In this document: piece after piece, positions 44,263-53,111 of the stretch
Layout of the letters: each line of letters opens with the position of its first letter
How positions within the stretch are numbered: the stretch's first letter is position 1
From: Sedimenticola selenatireducens
Lineage (GTDB): Bacteria > Pseudomonadota > Gammaproteobacteria > Chromatiales > Chromatiaceae
Length of the DNA: 64,000 nucleotides
Assembly (NCBI RefSeq): GCF_007625115.1
Contig: NZ_VMNH01000004.1
Location: 248,001 to 312,000, forward strand
Reading direction: 5' to 3'
Notes under the pieces: model-generated
Databases searched by the model: none
What the model was told of the DNA's origin: nothing
Seen by the model: only the letters and a program-made list of their open reading frames with translations
Program-made: the position numbers and the translations under genes

Positions 44263-45051
44263 ATGACATCAACAGAAATCAACAAGATTCCCAGACAGCC
44301 TTTTAATTGGATCGGTGCCCTGAGCTGGGGTGTGCTATTCATGATGTTGGGCTGGGGTTGGCAAGCGGCGGAAATGAAACCCCTGGTTCTATTTACCGAC
44401 GGCAGCAACATGCTGGAATTCGCCGGTGATTTTTTCCCTCCCGACTTTACTGACATACGCTATTACCTCGAAGAGATGATCATCACAATGCATATTGCCC
44501 TTTGGGGCACCATGTTGGCGATTGTCTGCTCTATTCCCTTGGGTCTGATGAGCTCTGAAAACCTGGCCCCTGCCTGGATCTATCAACCGACTCGACGCTT
44601 AATGGATGCCACCCGAGCAATCAATGAGATGGTCTTCGCGATGCTGTTTGTCGTGGCCGTTGGATTGGGTCCATTTGCTGGCGTTATGGCACTCTTTATC
44701 CATACGACGGGGGTGTTGGCCAAGTTATTCTCGGAAGCTGTTGAAGCCATTGATCCACTCCCTGTAGAGGGCGTAAGAGCAACGGGTGCCAGTTTATTTC
44801 AAGAAATACTTTACGGCGTCATTCCTCAAGTATTACCACTCTGGATCTCTTTTTCACTCTACCGCTTCGAATCAAATGTGCGATCAGCCACAGTAGTGGG
44901 GATGGTCGGCGCGGGCGGTATCGGTGTCATTCTTTGGGAGAGTGTACGTGGTTTTCAATTTCAGCAGACATGTGCCGTGATGATCGTAATCATCCTCAGC
45001 GTCACACTGATCGATCTGATTTCTCAACGTCTACGTAAGGCCTTCATCTGA
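44263..45051 (+). CDS. phnE: Phosphonate ABC transporter permease PhnE
   Basis: A 262-residue permease with six hydrophobic segments and the PhnE-type [39 protein letters not shown], and the EAA loop region [24 protein letters not shown]. It ends [19 protein letters not shown] 44263 is preferred because the earlier in-frame ATG at 44248 lies right after the terminator hairpin with no ribosome-binding site. It forms the phosphonate channel with PhnC and PhnD. Confidence 0.93.
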   Translation: MTSTEINKIPRQPFNWIGALSWGVLFMMLGWGWQAAEMKPLVLFTDGSNMLEFAGDFFPPDFTDIRYYLEEMIITMHIALWGTMLAIVCSIPLGLMSSENLAPAWIYQPTRRLMDATRAINEMVFAMLFVVAVGLGPFAGVMALFIHTTGVLAKLFSEAVEAIDPLPVEGVRATGASLFQEILYGVIPQVLPLWISFSLYRFESNVRSATVVGMVGAGGIGVILWESVRGFQFQQTCAVMIVIILSVTLIDLISQRLRKAFI

Positions 45052-45085
45052 TTCTTTACTCGACAAATTTGTATAGACAACAACT

Positions 45086-45778
45086 ATGGCTGTTTACCTG
45101 AATATCGCAACACAACTGCGGGATGAAATTCATACCCAGTATGCCGCGGGTGATCTTTTACCATCGGAACATCAGTTGGCGAAACGTTTTAATGTCAATC
45201 GACATACTGTCCGCCGCGCCGTTGATGAGTTGGTGCAAGATGGCCTGATCAGACGCTTCCAGGGCCTGGGTAATCAAGTCGTCAGTACACCTATCGATTA
45301 CGCCTTGGACAACCCCTCATGCTTTACCTACAACCTATCCAAGAAAGGCTTGCCTTTAGATACGGTCGTACTTGGGTGTAAAGCAGAGACATTAAATCCA
45401 CTCCTGGCAGAAAAACTTGATCTTGCCCTGGACACTCCAGTGGTAGTGATAAAGACCTGTCGCTGCATTGATAACAAACCCTCCACTTTAATCCGCCACC
45501 ACCTGTTCAATGTCGATATTGAGCAGATGCAGCGGTTTGCAAGCGGATCATTGCATCAATTTCTGCATAAACATTACGGCTATGAGGCCACACGAGGAAA
45601 CACCCGCTTGCGTGCACGTATGCCGACTTTCGATGAGTGTCGACAACTGGCCATGGGTCGTGGCATCCCGGTGATGGAGATACATAGCCGTTACTACCTT
45701 AAGCAGACCAGCCATCTGATGGAGTACGCCATCAGTATCAGTCGCAGTGACATTTTTGAATACAGCGTGGAACCCTGA
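45086..45778 (+). CDS. phnF: Phosphonate metabolism regulator PhnF (GntR family)
   Basis: A 230-residue GntR/HutC regulator: N-terminal winged HTH (IATQLRDEIHTQYAAGDLLP, HQLAKRFNVNRHTVRRAVDEL) and a UTRA ligand-binding domain with VVIKTCRCIDNKPSTLIRHH and EIHSRYYLKQTSHLMEYAIS. It is placed between phnE and phnG as in Escherichia coli. It probably senses a phosphonate or related metabolite and controls this operon; the C-P lyase genes follow after two bases. Confidence 0.93.
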   Translation: MAVYLNIATQLRDEIHTQYAAGDLLPSEHQLAKRFNVNRHTVRRAVDELVQDGLIRRFQGLGNQVVSTPIDYALDNPSCFTYNLSKKGLPLDTVVLGCKAETLNPLLAEKLDLALDTPVVVIKTCRCIDNKPSTLIRHHLFNVDIEQMQRFASGSLHQFLHKHYGYEATRGNTRLRARMPTFDECRQLAMGRGIPVMEIHSRYYLKQTSHLMEYAISISRSDIFEYSVEP

Positions 45779-45780
45779 AT

Positions 45781-46230
45781 ATGAACACAACACGATCACA
45801 ACGCCAGCACTGGATGTCAGTGATGGCCAAAGCCCCAAGCGAGAAACTGATAGAACTTGCCTCTTCATTTATTAAGTCTGACGACTTTAAGACCATTCGC
45901 GCACCAGAGATCGGACTCGCGCAAATACGTGGGCGTATGGGTGGTACTGGCAACACATTCAATCTTGGTGATACGACCATTACACGCTGCGTAGTACAGT
46001 CGACGGCCGGCCACTACGGCTACGCCTTCATACGTGGGAGAGATAAAGCCCATGCACAATGCGCAGCCAAACTGGATGCATTGATGCAACAGAGTACATT
46101 AGCTAGTGCTATCGATGCACAGGTCATAGAACCATTACAGCAACAATGGAATGCACAACAGAAACACAAACGATCAGAGACTGACGCTACAAAAGTAAAA
46201 TTCTTTACCCTGGTAAGAGGCGAAGACTGA
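45781..46230 (+). CDS. phnG: C-P lyase core subunit PhnG
   Basis: A 149-residue subunit of the PhnGHIJ core complex, with the family pattern RQHWMSVMAKAPSEKLIELA, RAPEIGLAQIRGRMGGTGN and FNLGDTTITRCVVQ, and a later GYAFIRGRDKAHAQCAAKLDAL. It helps the PhnI-dependent transfer that couples phosphonate to ribose. Starts two bases after phnF and ends two bases before phnH, so translation is coupled. Confidence 0.93.
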   Translation: MNTTRSQRQHWMSVMAKAPSEKLIELASSFIKSDDFKTIRAPEIGLAQIRGRMGGTGNTFNLGDTTITRCVVQSTAGHYGYAFIRGRDKAHAQCAAKLDALMQQSTLASAIDAQVIEPLQQQWNAQQKHKRSETDATKVKFFTLVRGED

Positions 46231-46232
46231 TT

Positions 46233-46844
46233 ATGCAAAACACCGCTATTGTTGCTGGCTTTGCAGACCCTGTCAGCGACGCCCAGCAGACCTTCAGAAA
46301 AGTACTCAAGGCGATGAGTGAACCAGGTGTGATTGTTGAGGCAGCCTCACCAGAAGCATTGGAACACCTCTATCCCAGCACCTTTGCCGTCTGCCAGACT
46401 TTGCTTGATCAGCAAACGCCTCTCTGGTTATCAAAAGAGTTCAGTAACCCAAAGATTCAACACAACCTGCATTTTCATACCGGTATGCCGCTGGCCAGAC
46501 AGCCGTTGGATGCGCAGTTTGCCCTCGCCTATGCCGGAGAGATTGCCACACTGGATGATTTTGCAAAGGGTACGGCGGAATATCCAGAACGTAACTGCAC
46601 TATGATTTTGCAGGTTCAGGCGATTTCTGCATCTCCGTCAACTGACCAGAACAGTACAACACTGAAACTCTCCGGGCCCGGCATCAAAACAGAACGCCAA
46701 ATTGCCATTGCCGGGCTCAGCCAAGCCGTTATTCGCTATCTGTCTGACCGTCCTGATACTTTCCCGTTAGGCATTGACTTTATTTTTACTGCAGCGCAGT
46801 CGCTGGTTGCGATTCCAAGGACCACGCAACTGGAGGTGTGTTGA
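46233..46844 (+). CDS. phnH: C-P lyase core subunit PhnH
   Basis: A 203-residue subunit with the PhnH pattern VSDAQQTFRKVLKAMSEPGVIV, GTAEYPERNCTMILQVQ and LSGPGIKTERQIAIAGL near the C-terminus. It is a structural member of the C-P lyase core with PhnG, PhnI and PhnJ. It is two bases from phnG and one base from phnI. The length is close to the Escherichia coli protein. Confidence 0.93.
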   Translation: MQNTAIVAGFADPVSDAQQTFRKVLKAMSEPGVIVEAASPEALEHLYPSTFAVCQTLLDQQTPLWLSKEFSNPKIQHNLHFHTGMPLARQPLDAQFALAYAGEIATLDDFAKGTAEYPERNCTMILQVQAISASPSTDQNSTTLKLSGPGIKTERQIAIAGLSQAVIRYLSDRPDTFPLGIDFIFTAAQSLVAIPRTTQLEVC

Positions 46845-46845
46845 T

Positions 46846-47961
46846 ATGTATGTTGCTGTAAAGGGTGGTGAACAGGCCATCAGCCAGGCACATAAACTAC
46901 TGGCAAAACGTCGGCGGGGCGATACCGCTGTCACTGAACTGTCGGTAGAGCAGATCAACGAACAGTTACCCCTGGCCGTGGATCGGGTAATGACCGAAGG
47001 CTCAATCTATGATCGTGAACTTGCGGCACTGGCGATCAAGCAATCAGCCGGAGATCTGGTTGAAGCCATTTTCTTGCTCCGCGCCTATCGCACGACACTC
47101 AGTAGACTCTATACGACTGACCCCATTGACACAGGCAAGATGCAGGTAGAACGACGTATCTCGGCTACCTTCAAAGATCTGCCTGGCGGTCAAGTGCTGG
47201 GCGCGACCTTCGACTACACCCATCGCCTGCTTGATTTCAAACTGCTGGCCGAAGGCCCCATCGAAACCGGACAATCTGCATCCGAACAAACCTCAGATAA
47301 CCCTGCAGATTCAGACCCGCTCCTGATGAGTCGGGTGCTGCCCATGCTGGAGCGTGAAGCACTGCTCGTTGAAGAGATCGATGATGGTGCACCGCCAGCA
47401 GATATCACCCAGGATGCACCCAGCTATCCCTGTGATCGCAGCGCACGACTCCAATCATTGGTACGGGGTGATGAAGGCTTTCTATTGGCTCTGGGCTATT
47501 CAACCCAGCGGGGTTATGGGCGCAATCACCCCTTTGCTGGTGAGATTCGTTTCGGTGATGTCGAACTCTGCCTCACCCCGGATGAGTTGGGATTCACCAT
47601 TGAGATCGGCACCCTGCAGGTTACCGAGTGTGAAATGATCAACGGTTTTAGCCGACTTCCAGAGGGTGAAATCAAATTTACCCGGGGCTATGGTCTTGCC
47701 TTTGGACAAAGTGAGCGCAAATGCATGGCAATGGCGCTGGTTGATCGTGCACTACAGGCGGACAGCTATGATGAAGAGCGCACCTCGCCAGCACAGCAGG
47801 AAGAGTTTGTACTTTCCCACTGCGACAATGTCGAGGCGTCTGGTTTTGTTTCCCATCTCAAACTCCCCCACTACGTCGACTTTCAGGCCGAACTTGAACT
47901 GTTGAGGAGATTACAAAACAAGAAATCAGTGGTTTCAACGTCACAGGAGAAGCCAGCATGA
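46846..47961 (+). CDS. phnI: C-P lyase core subunit PhnI
   Basis: A 371-residue subunit with the PhnI start MYVAVKGGEQAISQAHKLLA and the later motifs DLPGGQVLGATFDYTHRLLD, LGYSTQRGYGRNHPFAGEIR and LPHYVDFQAELELLRRL. With PhnG, H and L it makes ribose-1-phosphonate-5-triphosphate from MgATP and phosphonate by releasing adenine. ATG 46846 is chosen, with GGAGG nine bases upstream, over a longer frame from 46774 that would cover the end of phnH. Its stop overlaps phnJ by four bases. Confidence 0.95.
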   Translation: MYVAVKGGEQAISQAHKLLAKRRRGDTAVTELSVEQINEQLPLAVDRVMTEGSIYDRELAALAIKQSAGDLVEAIFLLRAYRTTLSRLYTTDPIDTGKMQVERRISATFKDLPGGQVLGATFDYTHRLLDFKLLAEGPIETGQSASEQTSDNPADSDPLLMSRVLPMLEREALLVEEIDDGAPPADITQDAPSYPCDRSARLQSLVRGDEGFLLALGYSTQRGYGRNHPFAGEIRFGDVELCLTPDELGFTIEIGTLQVTECEMINGFSRLPEGEIKFTRGYGLAFGQSERKCMAMALVDRALQADSYDEERTSPAQQEEFVLSHCDNVEASGFVSHLKLPHYVDFQAELELLRRLQNKKSVVSTSQEKPA

Positions 47962-48815
47962 ATGCCGCAACTATTCGGGATGGCTACAACTTTGCTTATC
48001 TTGATGAACAGACCAAACGAATGATTCGCCGTGCACTGTTGAAAGCGATTGCCATACCCGGTTATCAGGTTCCATTTGGTGGAAGGGAGATGCCTATGCC
48101 TTACGGTTGGGGTACTGGCGGCATACAGCTAACGGCGGCAGTCATTGGACAAGACGATGTATTGAAGGTGATTGATCAAGGTGCCGATGATACGACCAAC
48201 GCTGTCAGTATCCGCACCTTCTTCAAAGATCTAACCGGTGTAAAAACCACAGAGAAGACCCGTGAGGCAACCCTGATCCAGACACGTCATCGGATTCCCG
48301 AAGTACCGCTGCAAGCCGATCAGATACTGATCTATCAGGTTCCCATTCCTGAACCCCTGCGATTTATTGAACCGAGTGAAGTGGAGACGCGCAAAATGCA
48401 CGCCTTGGAAGATTACGGCGTAATGCACGTCAAGCTCTACGAAGACATTGCCCGTTATGGTTCAATCGCCACGACCTATGCTTATCCGGTACGGGTTAAT
48501 GGTCGCTATATCATGGATCCATCACCTATTCCAAAATTTGATAATCCGAAGATGGATCGCATACCTGCACTGCAACTGTTTGGAGCCGGGCGGGAGAAGC
48601 GCATCTACGCCGTCCCCCCCTATACCGAAGTCCTCAGCCTCGACTTTCTCGATCACCCCTTCGAGATACAACGTTGGGACGAGACCTGTGCTATCTGCGG
48701 ATCCGATCATAGCTTCCTCGATGAAGTAATCATGGATGACCAGGGCACCCGGAGTTATATCTGTTCCGATACCGATTACTGCAGTCAACGTGTTCAACAG
48801 GAGGCCGTGGCATGA
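47958..48815 (+). CDS. phnJ: C-P lyase catalytic subunit PhnJ
   Basis: A 285-residue radical SAM protein that cleaves the carbon-phosphorus bond. The C-terminal cysteines have the exact PhnJ spacing C-x2-C-x21-C-x5-C, from CAIC to CSDTDYC, covering the 4Fe-4S ligands and the catalytic thiyl Cys. N-terminal matches include NFAYLDEQTKRMIRRALLKA and MPYGWGTGGIQLT. It overlaps phnI and phnK by four bases each. No residue at a key position looks lost. Confidence 0.96.
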   Translation: MNAATIRDGYNFAYLDEQTKRMIRRALLKAIAIPGYQVPFGGREMPMPYGWGTGGIQLTAAVIGQDDVLKVIDQGADDTTNAVSIRTFFKDLTGVKTTEKTREATLIQTRHRIPEVPLQADQILIYQVPIPEPLRFIEPSEVETRKMHALEDYGVMHVKLYEDIARYGSIATTYAYPVRVNGRYIMDPSPIPKFDNPKMDRIPALQLFGAGREKRIYAVPPYTEVLSLDFLDHPFEIQRWDETCAICGSDHSFLDEVIMDDQGTRSYICSDTDYCSQRVQQEAVA

Positions 48816-49591
48816 TATCTCAGGAACCACTGTTACAGGTCAAAAACCTCACCAAGCTTTACGCACCCGAAAAGGGTTGTGAGGCCATTGACTTTGAGCT
48901 CTATCCTGGAGAAGTACTGGGAATCGTGGGTGAGTCGGGCTCGGGGAAATCGACACTGCTTAATTGTCTTTCTGGCCGACTGATACCTACTGCAGGCGAG
49001 ATATGCTACCGCAACAGGGATAACCAGTGGTTGAACCTCTATGCGCTTTCTGAATTCGAGCGTCGCCGATTATTGCGCACTGAGTGGGGCATGGTCCATC
49101 AGCATGCCAGAGACGGCCTGCGCATGGGTGTTTCCGCCGGGGCTAATATAGGCGAACGCCTGATGGCCGTAGGCGAACGACACTATGGAGATATCAGGGC
49201 ACGCGGTTTGCAGTGGATGCAGGATGTGGAACTGGATATCCATCGCATCGATGACAAACCCACCACCTACTCTGGCGGCATGCAACAAAGACTACAGATT
49301 GCGCGCAATCTAGTCACTCATCCACGACTGGTATTTATGGATGAACCAACGGGCGGACTAGATGTTTCGGTTCAGGCCCGTCTGCTGGATCTGCTACGGA
49401 ACCTGGTCACCCATCTTGATCTGGCGGTAGTGATTGTCACCCATGATCTGGCCGTTGCCCGTCTGTTGGCAGAGCGCCTCGTCGTGATGCGGCACGGACA
49501 TATTGTAGAGAGTGGTCTTACTGATCAGGTGTTAGACGACCCACAACAACCCTACACACAGCTACTGGTCTCTTCAGTACTGACTCCATGA
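48812..49591 (+). CDS. phnK: C-P lyase-associated ATPase PhnK
   Basis: A 259-residue ABC-type ATPase: Walker A GESGSGKST, signature YSGGMQQRLQIARNLV, Walker B LVFMDEPTGGLDVSVQ and H-loop VTHD. The PhnK-specific VHQHARDGLRMGVSAGANIGER is present. It binds the PhnGHIJ core and drives its reaction cycle, not transport. The start ATGA overlaps the phnJ stop. Confidence 0.94.
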   Translation: MISQEPLLQVKNLTKLYAPEKGCEAIDFELYPGEVLGIVGESGSGKSTLLNCLSGRLIPTAGEICYRNRDNQWLNLYALSEFERRRLLRTEWGMVHQHARDGLRMGVSAGANIGERLMAVGERHYGDIRARGLQWMQDVELDIHRIDDKPTTYSGGMQQRLQIARNLVTHPRLVFMDEPTGGLDVSVQARLLDLLRNLVTHLDLAVVIVTHDLAVARLLAERLVVMRHGHIVESGLTDQVLDDPQQPYTQLLVSSVLTP

Positions 49592-49609
49592 TGCAACAGG
49601 AGTGATGAA

Positions 49610-50320
49610 ATGAATACGGTTATCGATGTTAAAGCCTTATCAAAAAGCTTCACCCTGCACAATCAAGGTGGCGCAGAGCTGCAAGTGCTTAACAATATCA
49701 ATCTGCGAGTAAAAGCCGGCGAATGCATGGTACTGCATGGTGAAAGCGGCACAGGTAAAAGTACCCTGCTACGTACGCTGTATGCCAACTATTTACCCAG
49801 CAGCGGAAGCATCCATGTTTTGCATCGCAGGCAAATGGTTGACCTTGCAACGGCTGGCAGTCGCCAGCAACTGGAGATACGTAAGGAGACGCTGGGATAC
49901 GTCAGTCAGTTTCTCCGCGTGATTCCACGGGTATCGGCCCTTGACGTAGTAAAGCAGCCACTGCGTGAGCGTGGCATTGCCGATGACGAAGCGGAAACAC
50001 GGGCCTGTACACTGTTGCGCCAATTGCATATTCCAGAACGGCTCTGGCCGCTGGCTCCAAACACATTCTCCGGTGGCGAACAACAAAGGATAAATATTGC
50101 GCGGGGGTTTATTGCCCAATATCCAATCTTGTTACTGGACGAACCAACCGCCTCATTGGATCGACGCAACGCGCATGTAGTCGTGGAACTGATCCAGTCA
50201 ACCCTGGCACAGGGAACGGCAGTGGTCGGTATCTTTCACGATATCGAGGTGCGTGAAACAGTCGCCAGCCAGCTATTTGATCTAGACCAGACGACCTATG
50301 CCGCAGCCGCGAATTATTAA
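49610..50320 (+). CDS. phnL: C-P lyase-associated ATPase PhnL
   Basis: A 236-residue ABC-type ATPase: Walker [11 protein letters not shown]-loop [19 protein letters not shown], signature [15 protein letters not shown], Walker [17 protein letters not shown]-loop FHD. With PhnG, H, I it takes part in the initial phosphonate-ribosyl transfer and associates with the core together with PhnK. 18 bases separate it from phnK. The frame ends 16 bases before phnM. Confidence 0.94.
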   Translation: MNTVIDVKALSKSFTLHNQGGAELQVLNNINLRVKAGECMVLHGESGTGKSTLLRTLYANYLPSSGSIHVLHRRQMVDLATAGSRQQLEIRKETLGYVSQFLRVIPRVSALDVVKQPLRERGIADDEAETRACTLLRQLHIPERLWPLAPNTFSGGEQQRINIARGFIAQYPILLLDEPTASLDRRNAHVVVELIQSTLAQGTAVVGIFHDIEVRETVASQLFDLDQTTYAAAANY

Positions 50321-50336
50321 CGCAAGGGAAAATATT

Positions 50337-51473
50337 GTGATTTTAACCAATGCACAAATTGTACTGCCGGACGAGGTCATCAATGGGACATTAACCATTG
50401 ACCAAGGCGTTATTCAATCCATTGATCAAGGCGGGGTAAACCTACCCGGCGTGATTGACTGTCAGGGTGGCTATGTCACACCGGGTATGATCGAACTGCA
50501 TACAGACAATATGGAGAAACATTTCACGCCCCGCCCCGGTGTTGCCTGGCCGGGCATACAGGCATTCAAGGTTCATGATGCCCAGATGATCAGTGCCGGA
50601 ATTACGACCGTGTTTGACGCCGTCTCCATCGGCGATGTCATAGAAGGCAGTGAACGACTCAACAACCTGACACGCATGGTAGCCGCACTGACTGAATCCA
50701 AGGCACGCAGTTTAAGTCGCGCGGAACACTTGCTGCATCTACGCTGTGAAGTGAGCCATGCCGACACACTGGAGATGTTCCTCTCCCTGATGGAAGGTAA
50801 TACCGCCCAGCTGGTCTCGGTCATGGATCATTCGCCAGGACAGCGACAGTTTGCCAGCCTGGAAAAATATCGGCAGTACTATCAAGGGAAGTACAAGCTA
50901 TCGGACAGCGAACTAGCCTCCTTTATCGAACGCCAGACTGAAGCCAGTCGTCAATACAGCGACCCTTATCGCAAGGCGATATGCGCACTCTGTAATCAAC
51001 GCAGTATCCCCCTGGCCAGCCATGATGATGCTACCCAGGCACACGTGGATGAATCACATGATCTCAACATGGTGGTAGCAGAATTTCCGACCACCGCCGA
51101 AGCCGCCATTGCGGCACATAAAAAAGGCATGTTTGTCATGATGGGGGCACCTAATGTCGTGCGGGGTGGTTCACACTCAGGCAATATTGCGGCCTATGAG
51201 TTAGCCTCAGAGGGTGTTCTGGATATCCTGTCGAGTGACTATTATCCAGCCAGTCTGCTTGATGCCGCTTTTAAAATTGCAGAACTGGATTCAAACGATT
51301 ATGACCTGTCAGCGGCCGTCTCTCTGGTGACCCGCAATCCAGCCGATGCGGTTAAATTAAAAGACCGGGGACGGATTGAATCCGGGGCACAGGCGGATCT
51401 GATCTGGAGCAATCGCACCAATGATCACATCCATATTGAGCATGTGTGGAAAGCCGGAAAACGGGTGTACTAG
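50337..51473 (+). CDS. phnM: Alpha-D-ribose 1-methylphosphonate 5-triphosphate diphosphatase PhnM
   Basis: A 378-residue amidohydrolase-fold enzyme that removes pyrophosphate from the triphosphate before the PhnJ step. It contains the metal-binding site MIELHTDNMEKHFTPRPGV, the later His in LASHDDAT, and the C-terminal SSDYYPASLLDAAF with the catalytic Asp. The start is read as GTG 50337 with AAGGGA upstream; an ATG at 50298 would overlap the end of phnL. phnN follows after four bases. Confidence 0.93.
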   Translation: MILTNAQIVLPDEVINGTLTIDQGVIQSIDQGGVNLPGVIDCQGGYVTPGMIELHTDNMEKHFTPRPGVAWPGIQAFKVHDAQMISAGITTVFDAVSIGDVIEGSERLNNLTRMVAALTESKARSLSRAEHLLHLRCEVSHADTLEMFLSLMEGNTAQLVSVMDHSPGQRQFASLEKYRQYYQGKYKLSDSELASFIERQTEASRQYSDPYRKAICALCNQRSIPLASHDDATQAHVDESHDLNMVVAEFPTTAEAAIAAHKKGMFVMMGAPNVVRGGSHSGNIAAYELASEGVLDILSSDYYPASLLDAAFKIAELDSNDYDLSAAVSLVTRNPADAVKLKDRGRIESGAQADLIWSNRTNDHIHIEHVWKAGKRVY

Positions 51474-51477
51474 ACGC

Positions 51478-52047
51478 ATGGGAAAACTGATCTATCTCAT
51501 GGGTCCATCCGGCAGTGGAAAGGACTCCATACTCTCCCGATTAAGGAAGCAACTGCATTCTCAGTCTCGCCTGATCATCGCTCATCGATATATTACCCGT
51601 CACTGGCAGTCGGGGGGAGAAAACCATATTGAATTATCGGATGCTGAATATGAACTCCGTAAGTCCCTAAACCTGTTTTCCATGCATTGGAAAGCCAATC
51701 AGAATAAGTATGCTATCGGCTGTGAAGTGGATGCCTGGTTAGAGGCCAATCATTCAGTGATAGTCAATGGCTCCAGGTCCTATCTCGATAAGGCAAGATC
51801 ACGCTATCAAGACAAGTTGGTTCCTATATTGGTAATGACCCATGAATCGACACTCAGATCCCGCCTTATTGCGCGTGGCCGGGAAGATGAAGCAACAATA
51901 GCATTGCGAATACAACGCGCGCGCGACTATCAGACACAAATCAGTGAACCGCTACATATTCTCGACAACAATGGAACCCTGGTTGAAGCAGTACAGCAAT
52001 TTGAAAAGCTGATAAAGCAACTTGCAAAGGAAACATCAGATGCTTGA
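51478..52047 (+). CDS. phnN: Ribose 1,5-bisphosphokinase PhnN
   Basis: A 189-residue guanylate-kinase-like enzyme with the P-loop LMGPSGSGKDSILSRL at the N-terminus and IIAHRYITRHWQSGGENHIELSDAEY downstream. It phosphorylates ribose 1,5-bisphosphate to PRPP, recycling the ribose carrier of the C-P lyase route. ATG 51478 is chosen as the first in-frame start that does not overlap phnM. Its end overlaps phnP by eight bases. Confidence 0.92.
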   Translation: MGKLIYLMGPSGSGKDSILSRLRKQLHSQSRLIIAHRYITRHWQSGGENHIELSDAEYELRKSLNLFSMHWKANQNKYAIGCEVDAWLEANHSVIVNGSRSYLDKARSRYQDKLVPILVMTHESTLRSRLIARGREDEATIALRIQRARDYQTQISEPLHILDNNGTLVEAVQQFEKLIKQLAKETSDA

Positions 52048-52828
52048 GATCGGATTTACCGGCACGGGTGATGCCGCACAGATACCGGTATGGGGTTGTC
52101 GCTGTACCGTCTGTGTCCGGGCAAAAAACATCACCACTTTCAAGCGTAAGCCAGCGGGCCTGTCGATTACTTCCCCTAATGGTATAACACTGATTGATGC
52201 TGGAAGAACAGACCTGGCGGATTGCTATAGTGTAGAGAAAATCGCGCGCATTATTTTGACCCACTTTCACATGGATCATGTGCAGGGATTATTTAATCTA
52301 CGCTGGTCTGAATATGATCGAAAAATCCCCGTCTATCGTCCAGACGACCCCATCGGTTGTGATGACTTGTACAAACACCCGGGTATTTTTGAATTTCAAA
52401 AACCCTTTCGCGAACTGGATACCATTGATTGGGATGATTTCACACTGACCGCACTCCCACTGAATCACTCAAAACCCACGTTAGGCTATGTACTGGAATA
52501 TGGGGGCAACCGGCTCGCCTATATCTGCGACACCTCAGGTCTACCGGTAGTTACTAAAGATTTCCTCAAAAACAAGCACCCGGATTATCTGATACTTGAC
52601 TGTGCTGAACCACCCTCCAGCAACATCATTTATAATCACAATGATCTAAACAGCGCCCTAGAAATCGTTCAACAACTGACACCCACCAAGACATGGCTGA
52701 CACATATCAGTCACCGCTTTGAACATTGGCTCTTACACAATCCAAATACGCTACCTGACAATATCCAAATAGCGCAGGATGGCATGCGATTTCACCTCCT
52801 TGCCAATAAGACCTATGAACAGCTTTAA
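52040..52828 (+). CDS. phnP: Phosphoribosyl cyclic phosphodiesterase PhnP
   Basis: A 262-residue metallo-beta-lactamase-fold enzyme that opens the 5-phosphoribosyl 1,2-cyclic phosphate produced by PhnJ. It has the zinc-site GCRCTVC near the N-terminus, the HxHxDH motif LTHFHMDHVQGL, and later His/Asp in LPLNHSKPTLGY and LAYICDTSG. ATG 52040 has AAGGA upstream; an in-frame TTG at 52022 is less likely. Last gene of the operon. No phnO acetyltransferase lies between phnN and phnP. Confidence 0.93.
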   Translation: MLEIGFTGTGDAAQIPVWGCRCTVCVRAKNITTFKRKPAGLSITSPNGITLIDAGRTDLADCYSVEKIARIILTHFHMDHVQGLFNLRWSEYDRKIPVYRPDDPIGCDDLYKHPGIFEFQKPFRELDTIDWDDFTLTALPLNHSKPTLGYVLEYGGNRLAYICDTSGLPVVTKDFLKNKHPDYLILDCAEPPSSNIIYNHNDLNSALEIVQQLTPTKTWLTHISHRFEHWLLHNPNTLPDNIQIAQDGMRFHLLANKTYEQL

Positions 52829-53111
52829 GCCATACCCTGCAGTCCGCCTATAGCGCAACAAATGAATCTCCAACATCATATCGACCTGGCCTGTTGTACT
52901 TAGGTATAAACAGCGTACTGCCGCGTAGGTTAATTGTGCTAGCGCATGGCACGGGACAGCAGGCGTGGTTATGCTTAACCTAGGATAGAGAGACTTCGAT
53001 GTTTGAGTCTATAATGCTAGAGGCATCTTTACCCAAGACCATGAACTGTAACTGATTGTTTCTATAATAAATCAGATTTCACAGTTCCGCTCATGACGAG
53101 GAGAACAGTAG
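52829..53111. other. Intergenic region after the phn operon
   Basis: These 283 bases hold no supported gene. They contain partly repetitive text, but I see no strong terminator hairpin with a T-run here, so the end of the phn transcript is not visible by eye. Confidence 0.4.
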
